From: Candidatus Humimonas hydrogenitrophica
Lineage (GTDB): Bacteria > Gemmatimonadota > Gemmatimonadetes > Palauibacterales > Palauibacteraceae
NCBI GenBank assembly: GCA_947581615.1
Contig: CANPVD010000104.1
Span: forward strand, 62,001-126,000
Length of the DNA: 64,000 nt
Direction of reading: 5' to 3'
In this document: positions 17,752-25,942 of the stretch, piece after piece
Position numbering within the stretch: position 1 is the first letter of the stretch
Layout: every line of letters begins with the position of its first letter
Translations under genes and position numbers: made by a program
The notes under the pieces: generated by a model
The model's input: the letters and a program-made list of their open reading frames with translations, nothing else
Told to the model about the DNA's origin: nothing
Databases searched by the model: none

Positions 17752-20451
17752 CTAGGAGGCGGCACTCTGAGACAGCGTCCGTGCGATCTCCTCCACCCGA
17801 TAGCACTCGATCACGTCGCCGACCTTGACGTCGTTGTAGCCCGCGATGGACAGTCCGCACTCGTAGCCTTCCCGCACTTCGCGGACATCGTCCTTGAAGC
17901 GTTTGAGGCTGTCCATGCTGCCCTCGTAGACCACCACCCCGTCACGCAGGAGGCGGAGGGGCAGGTTGCGCTGGATCTGGCCCGTGGAGACGTAGCAGCC
18001 GGCCACCGTTCCGACCTTCGGGACCCGGAACAGCTGTCGCACCTCCGCCGAACCGACCACGATCTCCCGCTCCTCGGGCTCCAACATGCCCTCGAGCGCG
18101 TCGCGCACGTCCTGTACGGCCTCGTAGATGACGTCATAGGTACGGATCTCGACACCCTCCGACTCGGCCACCGATCGAGCCTTGTTGTCCGGCCGCACGT
18201 GGAACCCGAGGATCGTGGCATCGGACGTCGTGGCCAGCAGGACGTCGGACTCGTTGATCGCACCCACGCCGCGGTGGATGACCTCGACGGCCACTTCGTC
18301 GGTGCTGAGTCGCTCCAGCGAATCGGACAATGCCTGCACGGAGCCGTCCGTGTCGCCCTTGATGACCAGGTTGAGCATCGCCTGCTCCCCGGCCTGGATC
18401 TGCTCGAAGACATCCTCGAGTCTCGTGCCCTTGGCCCGCCGTCGGATGTCCTTTTCGCGCTCGAGCTGCTGTCTGCGGGTGGCGATCTCCCGGGCCCGGT
18501 CGGCACCGAGGGCCACCAGCGAGTCGCCGGCCTGGGGCACCGCCTCGAGGCCCAGCACCCGGACCGGTGTGGCCGGACCGGCGCTCTCCACGTTGTTTCC
18601 GCGCTCGTCGAGCAGAGCCCGCACGCGCCCGGCGTGCAGCCCGCACAGGAAGTCGTCGCCCACCCTGAGCGAACCGCTCTGGACGAGAACGGTGGCCACC
18701 GGGCCCATGCCCCGGTCGAGCTCCGCCTCCACCACGGTACCCCTCGCGGCCCGCTCCGGGTCGGCCTTGAGCTCCAGGAGCTCGGACTGGAGCAGGACCT
18801 TCTCGAGAAGGTCCTCGACGCCTTCGCCCGTCTTGGCCGACACCTCGGCCGACAGGACGTCTCCTCCGAAGTCCTCGAGCACGACCTCGTGGGAGAGGAG
18901 GTCCTGCTTGACGCGCGCCACATCCGCGCTCGGGAGGTCGATCTTGTTGATGGCGACGACCAGCGGAACCCCGGCGTTCTTGGCGTGGCTGATGGCCTCC
19001 ACTGTCTGCGGCATCACGGCATCATCGGCCGCGACGACGAGGATGACGACATCGGTGAGGTCCGCACCGCGCGCTCGCATGGCGGTGAACGCCTCGTGCC
19101 CCGGGGTATCGAGGAAGGTCAGGGAACGCCCGCCGTCCAGGTCCACCCGGTAGGCTCCGATGTGCTGGGTGATCCCTCCGGATTCGCCGGCGACGACGTT
19201 GGCCTTGCGGATGTAATCCAGGAGCGAGGTCTTGCCGTGGTCCACGTGGCCCATCACGGTCACGACGGGGGCGCGGGGCCGCAGGTCCTCCTCGTCGATC
19301 TCCTCCTCTTCCTCTTCCAGCTCGGGCAGATCCGCCTCGTAGGCCTCCTCGCGCACCGCCTCGTACCCGAACTCCTCGCAGATCAGCTCGATCTGGTCGA
19401 AGTCTAGACGCTGGTTGATCGTCACCATGAGGCCCAGGTTCTTGAAGGCCGAAGTGATGATCTCCTGGGCCGAGGCGTCGATGAGGTCGGCCAGCTCGGC
19501 GACCGTGAGGAACTCGTTGACCCGGACGCGGGTCTTCTCCGCCTCGCGCTCCTGTTCGAGCTTCTCGCGCTCGACCTCGGACTCGGCCGGTCCCGTGTCA
19601 CGACGTCGCCGACGCCCGCCGCCACCACTGCCTCCCTCGAGGGCCGCCAGCGTCTTCTTTACGTTCTCCTGCACCACGTCCTGGTCCACGCGTGGCTTCT
19701 TGCGTCGGCCACGGCGACCCCGCCGGCCGCCCGAACCGTAGCCTTCTTCGATCTTGACCGAGCCGCCCGGCGCCGCGGACGCGGCCGGACCGTGTCGGTG
19801 GCTGAGCCCGCGCCGAACGGGCCGGGGCTTTCTCTTCTTCTTGGGAGCGGACTCCTCGGTCTCCTCGCCTTCCGGCTCGGCTGCCGCCTCGGCGGGTTCC
19901 TCTCCCTGGCCCTCTTCGACCCCCTCTTCCTCCTCGACCTCTACCTCGGCGACCGCGGCGATCCCTTCCGCCTCCTCGGCGGCCTCTTCCTCGGCCACGA
20001 TCTCGATTTCGACCTCGGGCTCGGCGAGCTCGGCCGTTTCCGCCTCGACCGCGTCCGCCTCCTCTTCCTCCGCCGCTTCGACCGCCTCCGGCTCCTCGAC
20101 GGCTTCGGAGAGCAGCTCTTCCTCGAGCGCCTCGTCGGAGACCTCCTCCTCCGCCTCCGCCTCGGACAGCTCGGCCTCTTCCTCGGACCCCGGCGTGGCG
20201 GTCACCTTCTCGGGGCGGCGGCGACGACGGCGGCGGCGGCGGCGTCCTCCCGACTCGGCCTCGGCGGACGACGCACCGTTCCCTGCACGCCGCTCCCGCT
20301 CGAGCCGGGCATGCAGCCGCGCCACCTGGTCATCGTCGATGGTGGACATGTGGCTGCGCACGGGCACGCCCATCTCGCGCAGCATCTGAATAAGCTGACT
20401 CGACTCGGCGCCCAGCTCGTCCGCCACTTCGTAGATCCTGTACTTGGCCAA
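17752..20451 (-). CDS. infB: Translation initiation factor IF-2
   Basis: 899-aa GTPase that brings fMet-tRNA to the 30S subunit. It has an N-terminal IF2_N helix domain (1-55), an Arg-rich stretch near residues 70-80 and a very acidic low-complexity region to about 205. A second basic stretch and a second IF2_N domain (EFLTVAELADLIDAS, about 310) follow. The GTPase domain has GHVDHGKTSLLDY near 402, DTPGHEAF near 450 and NKID near 505; domains II-IV complete it. The acidic linker is long but typical of GC-rich lineages. Confidence 0.97.
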   Translation of the reverse strand: MAKYRIYEVADELGAESSQLIQMLREMGVPVRSHMSTIDDDQVARLHARLERERRAGNGASSAEAESGGRRRRRRRRRRPEKVTATPGSEEEAELSEAEAEEEVSDEALEEELLSEAVEEPEAVEAAEEEEADAVEAETAELAEPEVEIEIVAEEEAAEEAEGIAAVAEVEVEEEEGVEEGQGEEPAEAAAEPEGEETEESAPKKKRKPRPVRRGLSHRHGPAASAAPGGSVKIEEGYGSGGRRGRRGRRKKPRVDQDVVQENVKKTLAALEGGSGGGGRRRRRDTGPAESEVEREKLEQEREAEKTRVRVNEFLTVAELADLIDASAQEIITSAFKNLGLMVTINQRLDFDQIELICEEFGYEAVREEAYEADLPELEEEEEEIDEEDLRPRAPVVTVMGHVDHGKTSLLDYIRKANVVAGESGGITQHIGAYRVDLDGGRSLTFLDTPGHEAFTAMRARGADLTDVVILVVAADDAVMPQTVEAISHAKNAGVPLVVAINKIDLPSADVARVKQDLLSHEVVLEDFGGDVLSAEVSAKTGEGVEDLLEKVLLQSELLELKADPERAARGTVVEAELDRGMGPVATVLVQSGSLRVGDDFLCGLHAGRVRALLDERGNNVESAGPATPVRVLGLEAVPQAGDSLVALGADRAREIATRRQQLEREKDIRRRAKGTRLEDVFEQIQAGEQAMLNLVIKGDTDGSVQALSDSLERLSTDEVAVEVIHRGVGAINESDVLLATTSDATILGFHVRPDNKARSVAESEGVEIRTYDVIYEAVQDVRDALEGMLEPEEREIVVGSAEVRQLFRVPKVGTVAGCYVSTGQIQRNLPLRLLRDGVVVYEGSMDSLKRFKDDVREVREGYECGLSIAGYNDVKVGDVIECYRVEEIARTLSQSAAS

Positions 20452-20454
20452 CGT

Positions 20455-20901
20455 CTACCCTTGCCTCGCTGCTTCGCTGTTCCGTCCGCGCCGTTGCTCC
20501 GGTCGGGTCCGGCCGGCGCCGTTTCCGTCCACATCATCCCGCTGTCCGCACGGGCGACCCGGGGCCGCGCCCCGATCGAGCGGCAACCGCTCGGCGAGCA
20601 GCGCCGCGAAGCCCTCATCCGTCACGCCGGCCACGACCAGGTCGTCCCGGCCGAGTGCCCGGCCGAGCCGCCGGCGCGAGCCGACACGAAGGACCTCGAC
20701 GCCCTCCAGGCGCAGGACCGCCCCCAGCCGCTTCCGCGCGCCTGGACCCGCGTCCGCCGCCACGAGGACGACGCGTAGCTCGCCGGCCGCCGCCGCTTGC
20801 TGCACCGCACGCGTGCCGATCGCGACCCGACCGGCCCGTCGGGCCAGTCCCAGGGTCGTGAGGGCGCGAAGTTCGCGGTCCTCAGTCGCCGGCGGGCTCA
20901 T
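20455..20901 (-). CDS. YlxQ/L7Ae-family RNA-binding protein
   Basis: 148-aa small protein of the L7Ae/L30e fold. LTTLGLARRAGRVAIGTRAV near 14-33 is the family opening; LRVVLVAADAGPGARKRL and VTDEGFAALL follow. Members bind kink-turn-like RNA and occur in the nusA-infB operon of many bacteria. The C-terminal 40 residues are Arg/Gly-rich and unlike the family, perhaps an RNA-binding tail. The ATG at 20901 overlaps the end of nusA by 20 bases. Confidence 0.85.
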   Translation of the reverse strand: MSPPATEDRELRALTTLGLARRAGRVAIGTRAVQQAAAAGELRVVLVAADAGPGARKRLGAVLRLEGVEVLRVGSRRRLGRALGRDDLVVAGVTDEGFAALLAERLPLDRGAAPGRPCGQRDDVDGNGAGRTRPEQRRGRNSEAARQG

Positions 20902-22378
20902 CCTCGGACTCCTCCTCCGAGCCCTCCGTGGACACCGCGACGGCGGATGCGTCATCGTCCTCGGCCGTCCCGGAATCCTCTCCCTCGCCCCCCTCGTGGG
21001 CGGCCTCCTCCGATGCCTCGGCGGACGCCCCATCTCCACCGATCTCCGCCGCCGCAGAGGAGAGGTCCAGCGTCAAGCCGCTCGTCCCTTCATCGACGAC
21101 CGTGAGCTCGTCGATGAGGCGCTCGAGCCGCTCCGCCTCTTCGGCGTCGATCCCGGGGACCTGGACGAAATCCTCCCGATCCATGTCGAGGACGTCGAAA
21201 AAGGTGCCCACCCCGACCGCCTCCAGCGCCGCCAGGGAGGCCGGCGAGATCCCTTCGAGCTCGGAGAGCGGGAAATCGGCGAACTCGTATTCCTCGGAGC
21301 CCCCCCCGAACAGGACGGACTCCGCCTCGCGCTCCATCCAGTCCCGGCTGGAATACAGATCAATCTGCCAACCGATCAGCTGGGAGGCCAGACGCACGTT
21401 CTGGCCGTTGCGGCCGATGGCGATCGACAGCTGGTCCTCGTCGACGATGGCCGTGATCACGTGTCGCTCGGCGTCCGAGATCACCTTGGCGACCTTGGCC
21501 GGAGCCAGCGCGCGGCGCGCGAAGATCTCCGGGTCGGGGTGCCAGGGCACGATGTCGATGCGCTCGCCGCTGAGCTCGGACACGACCGCCTGGACGCGGG
21601 AGCCCTTGAGGCCCACGCACGCCCCGACGGGGTCGACGGATTCGTCCCGTGACGAAACCGCGACCTTCGTGCGACCACCCGCTTCGCGGACGATCTCCCG
21701 GATCTCCACGATGCCCTGGTAGATCTCCGGGACCTCGATGGCGAACAGGTTGGCCACGAACGCCGGGTCCCCACGCGAGAGGATCAGCTTGGGCCCGCGG
21801 GGCGTCTCCTCGACCTTCTTGAGCACCGCGCGGATCGGCTCACCCTGCCGGAAGCGCTCCCGCGGGTTCTGCTCCCGCCACGGGATGATGGCCTCGGCCT
21901 CGGGGGCGCGATTCAGCATCACGACGATCTTCCCGCGCTGCACCTGCTGGACCTCGCCCGAAACGAGATCGCCCAGCTTGTCGCTGAACTCCTCGCGGAT
22001 CTTCTCCCGCTCGCCCTCGCGGACACTCTGGATGATCCGCTGCTTGGCCGCCATCACGGCATTACGACCGAAATCCGTGAAGGCCACGGGAATCTCCATG
22101 AGGTCTCCGACCTGGAAGTCGGGGTCGTCCCAGCGCGCCTCCTCGAGGCTGATCTGGCGCGCCGGGTCCTCGACCTCCTCGATGACCTCCTTGAGCACGA
22201 CGATCTCGATGTCGCCGTCCTCGGTGATGTCGATCTCCGCCTCCACGGGCCCGCCGAACCGCCGGGCCAGCGCGGCGTGGATCCCCTCACGGATGAGGTC
22301 GTGGAGTTCGCTCTCCGACAGCGACTTGTTCGCCGCCATCACTCGAAAGGCCTCCACGACCGGGATCTTGTCGCTCAT
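20882..22378 (-). CDS. nusA: Transcription termination/antitermination factor NusA
   Basis: 498-aa RNA polymerase-binding factor. It has an N-terminal domain (about 1-130) and an S1 domain (SGEVQQVQRGKIVVMLN, about 136). KH1 includes SVDPVGACVGLKGSRVQ near 250 and KH2 has ISDAERHVITAIVDEDQ near 305. A helix-hairpin-helix-like segment (ELEGISPASLAALEAVGVGTFFDV) lies near 374, then a roughly 60-residue acidic tail. It follows rimP and sits in the canonical operon. NusA may also act on the terminator in this operon's own leader. Confidence 0.96.
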   Translation of the reverse strand: MSDKIPVVEAFRVMAANKSLSESELHDLIREGIHAALARRFGGPVEAEIDITEDGDIEIVVLKEVIEEVEDPARQISLEEARWDDPDFQVGDLMEIPVAFTDFGRNAVMAAKQRIIQSVREGEREKIREEFSDKLGDLVSGEVQQVQRGKIVVMLNRAPEAEAIIPWREQNPRERFRQGEPIRAVLKKVEETPRGPKLILSRGDPAFVANLFAIEVPEIYQGIVEIREIVREAGGRTKVAVSSRDESVDPVGACVGLKGSRVQAVVSELSGERIDIVPWHPDPEIFARRALAPAKVAKVISDAERHVITAIVDEDQLSIAIGRNGQNVRLASQLIGWQIDLYSSRDWMEREAESVLFGGGSEEYEFADFPLSELEGISPASLAALEAVGVGTFFDVLDMDREDFVQVPGIDAEEAERLERLIDELTVVDEGTSGLTLDLSSAAAEIGGDGASAEASEEAAHEGGEGEDSGTAEDDDASAVAVSTEGSEEESEDEPAGD

Positions 22379-22462
22379 GTCTCTTCCGCACGTCCTCTTG
22401 GCTGCTCGTCGCCTCGCGCTCCGACTTTCCGTCGCCCGCCGCGGGCCGTCGCCCGCCCGGTC

Positions 22463-22957
22463 CTACAGGTCCTCCTCCCAATCGTAGACGAGGTTGGCGC
22501 TCGCGATCTCCTCCAACGGCACCTCCACCCGCTCGCCCGCGACCTCGATCGCCACCCTCGAGGCGGCATCGACGGACGGCGCTACCCCCAACAGTCGCCC
22601 CTGCATGGACTTGGACCGTCCCGCCAGCGGCGCGTAGCCCTTCAGCCTGGCCTCCCGGCCGGCGAACCGCTCGTAATCCCTCGGCCGCACCAGCGGCCGT
22701 TCCGCTCCCGGCGACGACACCTCGAGCCCGTAGTCCGCCGGCACGTCCTCCCGGCCCTCCAGCCACGAGCGCAGCGCACGGCTCACCCGCGCGCAGTCGT
22801 CGATCGTAACGCCCGGACCCTCCGGGCCCGTTCCGAGACGGTCGATCCGCAGCCGGAGCGCGGCCCGACCCCGTCCTCCCGTCCGATGGAAGGTCACGAG
22901 CTCGAAGCCGAGTCCCTCCAACCAGGTTTCGATGTCCGAAAAAAGGTCTCGCGTCAT
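22463..22957 (-). CDS. rimP: Ribosome maturation factor RimP
   Basis: 164-aa factor for early 30S assembly. GFELVTFHRTGGRGRAALRLRID near the start, TIDDCARVSRAL near 50 and the family core VSSPGAERPL near 79-88 are present. The ATG at 22957 fits the family start (MTRDLFSDIETWL); the frame extends back through the leader hairpin, which is not coding. It is the first gene of the nusA-infB operon and lies 33 bases after a terminator hairpin. Confidence 0.93.
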   Translation of the reverse strand: MTRDLFSDIETWLEGLGFELVTFHRTGGRGRAALRLRIDRLGTGPEGPGVTIDDCARVSRALRSWLEGREDVPADYGLEVSSPGAERPLVRPRDYERFAGREARLKGYAPLAGRSKSMQGRLLGVAPSVDAASRVAIEVAGERVEVPLEEIASANLVYDWEEDL

Positions 22958-22990
22958 GGCCCTGTCACGCAACGCCTTCCCTCGACGCAA

Positions 22991-23024
22991 ACAAAAAAGT
23001 GGGGCCCATACGGCTTCCCCACTT
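22991..23024 (-). terminator. Terminator in the rimP leader (candidate attenuator)
   Basis: An 8-bp perfect stem AAGTGGGG/CCCCACTT (23017-23024 with 22997-23004) with a 12-base loop is followed on the minus strand by a run of six T (22998-22993) and then GTTTG. It ends only 33 bases before the rimP start, leaving no room for a separate rimP promoter. Transcription must either read through it or be regulated at it. Confidence 0.75.
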
Positions 23025-23087
23025 CGTCGCACCGCCTGCGTTCCGGACGGGCTCGAACCCCGAACAGCTATGTGCTGCCTGGCCGGC
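22991..23087 (-). ncRNA. Structured leader or small RNA upstream of rimP
   Basis: From the predicted start near 23087 to the terminator, the RNA is about 97 bases. Its 5' end can form GTGC/GCAC around a ten-base loop. Alternatively the same GCAC can pair with a downstream GTGC, enclosing CTG/CAG, TTC/GAA and GGG/CCC helices around a GTTCGAG loop like a tRNA T-loop. No complete tRNA, SRP RNA or tmRNA can be folded. E. coli has initiator tRNA metY at this place, so a degenerate tRNA-like element is one idea. Confidence 0.45.
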
Positions 23088-23092
23088 ACCTT

Positions 23093-23121
23093 ATGATACG
23101 CGCTCGGCCGAGGCCGGGCAA
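23093..23121 (-). promoter_or_regulatory. Predicted promoter of the rimP-nusA-infB leader
   Basis: Minus-strand TTGCCC (23116-23121) and TATCAT (23093-23098) are exactly 17 bases apart, just after the yfiH stop. Transcription from it would begin near 23087 and run into the structured leader and terminator. Confidence 0.65.
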
Positions 23122-23126
23122 CCCGT

Positions 23127-23933
23127 TCAGCGCGCGGGCGTGACCCACCCCAGGAACGCGGCCATGCGTCCCGCTTCGCCCCCCATACCCCGGTGCGAGT
23201 GGAATTGGTCCCGGCTGCATCGCGTGCACCAGGTCGACCGGCTCAGATGGGCCGGCCGGACCCCCGCCGAGCGGGCGCGCAGGGCCAGCTCGGACCGGAT
23301 GTCCACGTGACCGGACGCGGACGCCGGGCGACCGAAGGCCTGGAGCACGTCGGGACCGACCTCGTAACACCGTCCGCAGATGCCGGGACCCAGATGCACG
23401 CGGATTCGCTCGGGGGGCGCCGCCCCCAGGTGGGACATGGCTTCCACCCCGGCCTCGAGCACCCCCGCGGCCGCGCCACGCCAGCCGGCGTGCACCAGCC
23501 CCAAAGTGCCGGACGGCGGGTCCAGGAGGTACACGGGGACGCAGTCGGCCGCCGTCACCACGAGAAGCGTGCCCGGCCGGGCGCACACGAGCCCGTCTCC
23601 CGTCCCGGCCAGCAGGAGCCCCCGATCCGGCGCGACCTCCAGCGGCACCACGCACCGGCCGTGTACCTGCCGCACCATGGCGGCCGCGGTCGCCCCCAGC
23701 CTGGCACACAGCCGGTCCACGCGATCCGCCAGAGTCCACGGGTCCGGCGCCGTAGTGAGACCGTAGTCCGAGTCCGGCCCGACCCCCGTGATGCCCGCGG
23801 CGAGACCGGGGCGCGCTTTCTCCCAGGCCAGGTTCCGGAATATCGGTGCTTCTGCGGGCCTGCCCGTGCGGCGAACCTCGGTGACCGGATTGGCGCGGGC
23901 GGCCCGCACGGCGGGATTCAGGTCCCCGTCCAC
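23127..23933 (-). CDS. YfiH/PgeF family purine nucleosidase-phosphorylase or peptidoglycan-editing protein
   Basis: 268-aa protein of the multicopper-polyphenol-oxidase-like family (DUF152). Zinc-site motifs are visible: VRQVHGRCVV near 90-99, TAADCVPVYLLDP near 133-145 and VHAGWRGAAAGVLEAGV near 153. In E. coli YfiH/PgeF helps keep wrong amino acids out of peptidoglycan, and relatives act on purine nucleosides. The C-terminal end (CTRCSRDQFHSHRG) is standard. The GTG at 23933 follows GGGGGAGG and overlaps the end of murA, which agrees with a cell-wall role. Confidence 0.88.
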   Translation of the reverse strand: MDGDLNPAVRAARANPVTEVRRTGRPAEAPIFRNLAWEKARPGLAAGITGVGPDSDYGLTTAPDPWTLADRVDRLCARLGATAAAMVRQVHGRCVVPLEVAPDRGLLLAGTGDGLVCARPGTLLVVTAADCVPVYLLDPPSGTLGLVHAGWRGAAAGVLEAGVEAMSHLGAAPPERIRVHLGPGICGRCYEVGPDVLQAFGRPASASGHVDIRSELALRARSAGVRPAHLSRSTWCTRCSRDQFHSHRGMGGEAGRMAAFLGWVTPAR

Positions 23934-25231
23934 TCGCCCCCTCCCCCCTCGGGCCCGGGCTCGCGGTGCACCTCGGCGCCCAGCGACCGCAGCCGCCTGC
24001 CGATGCCCTCGTACCCTCTCTCGATCTGTCGGATGTTGTGGATCTCGCTCTCCCCTTCGGCGGCCAGCGCCGCGATGACCAGCGCCATGCCGGCCCGGAT
24101 GTCGGGGCTCTCCAGGACCTGGCCGCGCAGGCGGGAGGGGCCGACGACCACGGCACGGTGCGGGTCGCACAGCACGATGCGTGCGCCCATGGAGATGAGC
24201 TTGTCCACGAAGAACATGCGGGACTCGAACATCTTCTCGTGGATCAAGATCGTCCCCCGGCACTGCGTCGCCACCACGAGCGCGATGCTGATGAGGTCGG
24301 CCGGGAACGCCGGCCACGGGCCGTCATCGATCTTGGGGATCTGGTCGCCCAGGTCCGCCTGGATCTCCAGCGCCTGGTCGGCCGGGACGTGCACGTCCCC
24401 GTCGCGAAGGTCGAAATGCACGCCGAGCTTCTCGAAGCCCACCCTCAGCGGGTCCATCGTGTCGGCGGGCACGCCCTCGATCACGAGCGGGGAGCCGGTG
24501 GCGGCGGCCAGTCCGAGCAGGCTCCCGACCTCGATGTGATCGGGACCCAGGCGGTAGCTTCCGCCCGACAGTCGCTCGCGGCCCTCGATGCGCAGCGTGT
24601 GGGTCCCGACCCCCTCGATGCTAGCGCCCAGCGTGATCAGGAAGCGGCACAGATCCTGGACGTGGGGCTCGGTCGCGGCGTTCCTCAGCTCGGTCGTCCC
24701 GCGGGCGGTCACGGCCGCCAGGACGGCGTTCTCCGTACCCGTGACCGAGGGCTCGTCGAGGAAGATGCGTGCCCCCCGCAGACCCGGGCTCCTGAGGTAA
24801 TACGCGTCCCCGGTCTCCACCTCGGCACCGAGGCGGCCCAGGGCCAGGAAGTGGGTGTCCAGCCGTCGGCGCCCGATCACGTCGCCTCCGGGGGGAGGCA
24901 GACGGACCTCTCCGCGCCGTGCGAGCAGCGGGCCCGCGAGGAGGACGGAGGCGCGGATCCGACCCGCGAGCTCCGGGTCGAGCGTTCCCTTCGAGATTTC
25001 GGCGGCCCGCACCTGTACGGTGTGCTCGCCCGTCCAATGGACCTCGGCGCCCAGGTCCGCGAGCAGATCGCAGAGCGTGTGGACGTCCCGGATGTCGGGT
25101 ACGTTTTGGAGCTCGACCGACTCGTCGGTGAGCAAGCAGCCGGCCAGGATGGGAAGCGCCGCGTTCTTGTTGCCGGCCGGACGGAAGGTGCCCGAGAGGT
25201 GGGCCGGCCCCCGGATGCGGAAGCAGCTCAT
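23918..25231 (-). CDS. murA: UDP-N-acetylglucosamine 1-carboxyvinyltransferase (Asp117 form)
   Basis: Catalyses the first committed step of peptidoglycan synthesis, adding enolpyruvate from PEP to UDP-GlcNAc. The 437-aa protein has FRPAGNKNAALPILAG near 16-31, the active loop LPPPGGDVIGRRRLD at 111-125 and AFPADLISIAL near 318. The loop residue that is Cys115 in E. coli is Asp117 here (codon GAC, 24883-24881), the natural variant known to make the enzyme insensitive to fosfomycin in mycobacteria and chlamydiae. The ATG at 25231 gives the family start (MSCFRIRGPAHLSG). It is coupled to yfiH. Confidence 0.95.
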   Translation of the reverse strand: MSCFRIRGPAHLSGTFRPAGNKNAALPILAGCLLTDESVELQNVPDIRDVHTLCDLLADLGAEVHWTGEHTVQVRAAEISKGTLDPELAGRIRASVLLAGPLLARRGEVRLPPPGGDVIGRRRLDTHFLALGRLGAEVETGDAYYLRSPGLRGARIFLDEPSVTGTENAVLAAVTARGTTELRNAATEPHVQDLCRFLITLGASIEGVGTHTLRIEGRERLSGGSYRLGPDHIEVGSLLGLAAATGSPLVIEGVPADTMDPLRVGFEKLGVHFDLRDGDVHVPADQALEIQADLGDQIPKIDDGPWPAFPADLISIALVVATQCRGTILIHEKMFESRMFFVDKLISMGARIVLCDPHRAVVVGPSRLRGQVLESPDIRAGMALVIAALAAEGESEIHNIRQIERGYEGIGRRLRSLGAEVHREPGPEGGGGEWTGT

Positions 25232-25279
25232 GCGCTGGTGGCGTCTCCTGGCTGAGGGTCCCGGGTCGGTCGCGCCGCG

Positions 25280-25300
25280 CCGGAGGCCACGCGCCTCCGG
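25280..25300 (-). promoter_or_regulatory. Hairpin in the murA 5' leader
   Basis: CCGGAGGC (25280-25287) pairs with GCCTCCGG (25293-25300) across five bases. CCGGGT/ACCCGG flanks (25261-25266, 25301-25306) can extend it with a bulge. It lies between the predicted murA promoter and its start. Function unknown. Confidence 0.35.
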
Positions 25301-25313
25301 ACCCGGCACGCAC

Positions 25314-25343
25314 AAGGTAGGCGGTGGCGCGAAAGCATGGCAA
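25314..25343 (-). promoter_or_regulatory. Candidate murA promoter
   Basis: Minus-strand TTGCCA (25338-25343) and TACCTT (25314-25319) are 18 bases apart. It is divergent from the promoter at 25363-25392, with about 20 bases between the two -35 elements. Confidence 0.5.
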
Positions 25344-25362
25344 CGCGCCGGGCTCCTCCGCC

Positions 25363-25392
25363 TTGCCGGCCCGACACCGCGTCGTCTATGCT
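25363..25392 (+). promoter_or_regulatory. Candidate promoter of the EIIANtr-PII-antiporter operon
   Basis: TTGCCG (25363-25368) and TATGCT (25387-25392) are 18 bases apart, about 50 bases before the first gene of the plus-strand operon. Confidence 0.55.
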
Positions 25393-25445
25393 TGGGCCGG
25401 GTGCCGGGACGGAACGACACAGATGTCAGGCCGCTGCGAGGCGTG

Positions 25446-25910
25446 ATGAAGCTAGGCGACTACGTGGGTCCGGAGCTGGTGAAGGTTGGGCTCGAGGACC
25501 GGGAACCGAAGGAGCTGCTCTCCGGGCTCGTGGAGCTGGCGGCGCGCGCGGGCCGGGTGAGCGACCCGGCGTCGGTCCTGTCCCTGCTCCTCGAGCGCGA
25601 ACGCGCGCACCCCACGGCGCTCGGGAGCGGCGTGGCCGTGCCCCACGCACTGTGTGCGGAGCTGCACGAAGCCCTCGTCGTGGTGGGCGTCGCCCCCGGC
25701 GGTGCGCGCTTCGGCGCCGAGGACGACGGGCCGGTGCACCTCTTCTTCCTGCTCCTGTCGCCGCCCGGAAGGAGCACCGAGCACATCAAGCTCCTGGCCC
25801 GGATCGCGCGGCTGGCACGCGACGCGCGGTTTCGCTCCTCGCTGCGCTCCAGCCGGTCGCCGCAAGAGGTCGTGGACGCGATCCGCGCCTTCGAGACCCA
25901 CCACCTCTGA
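25446..25910 (+). CDS. PTS EIIA (nitrogen-type, PtsN-like) protein
   Basis: 154-aa cytoplasmic phosphocarrier domain. The phosphorylatable histidine is His67 in LGSGVAVPHAL, aligned with His73 of E. coli PtsN; the second conserved histidine is His113 in STEHIKLLARIARL. No membrane segment and no EIIB/C partner are present, so it is probably regulatory rather than a sugar transporter part. EIIANtr proteins are known to control potassium transport and other targets. It is joined to the PII-like gene (a TGATG overlap is possible) and the antiporter. The ATG at 25446 was chosen on family alignment. Confidence 0.85.
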   Translation: MKLGDYVGPELVKVGLEDREPKELLSGLVELAARAGRVSDPASVLSLLLERERAHPTALGSGVAVPHALCAELHEALVVVGVAPGGARFGAEDDGPVHLFFLLLSPPGRSTEHIKLLARIARLARDARFRSSLRSSRSPQEVVDAIRAFETHHL

Positions 25911-25942
25911 TGCGTGCGGACGACCCCTCCGCCGGAGGCTCC

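Noticed and set aside
20215-20250. GGC/CGG repeat in infB as a DNA repeat element
   Set aside because: It is the codon run for the Arg-rich patch of IF-2, a common low-complexity feature in GC-rich genomes.
22939-22946. Run of eight mostly A/T bases in the rimP start as a slippery frameshift site
   Set aside because: The reading frame is intact across it and the protein matches the family, so there is no reason to invoke slippage.
22991-23087. SRP 4.5S RNA
   Set aside because: Size and a GTCCGGAA string are suggestive, but the conserved GGAAGNAGC apical motif and 5'/3' end pairing are missing.
23030-23100. A tRNA gene at the metY position before rimP
   Set aside because: A T-loop-like and a D-arm-like piece are visible, but no acceptor stem or anticodon arm can be formed, so it is listed only as a structured leader.
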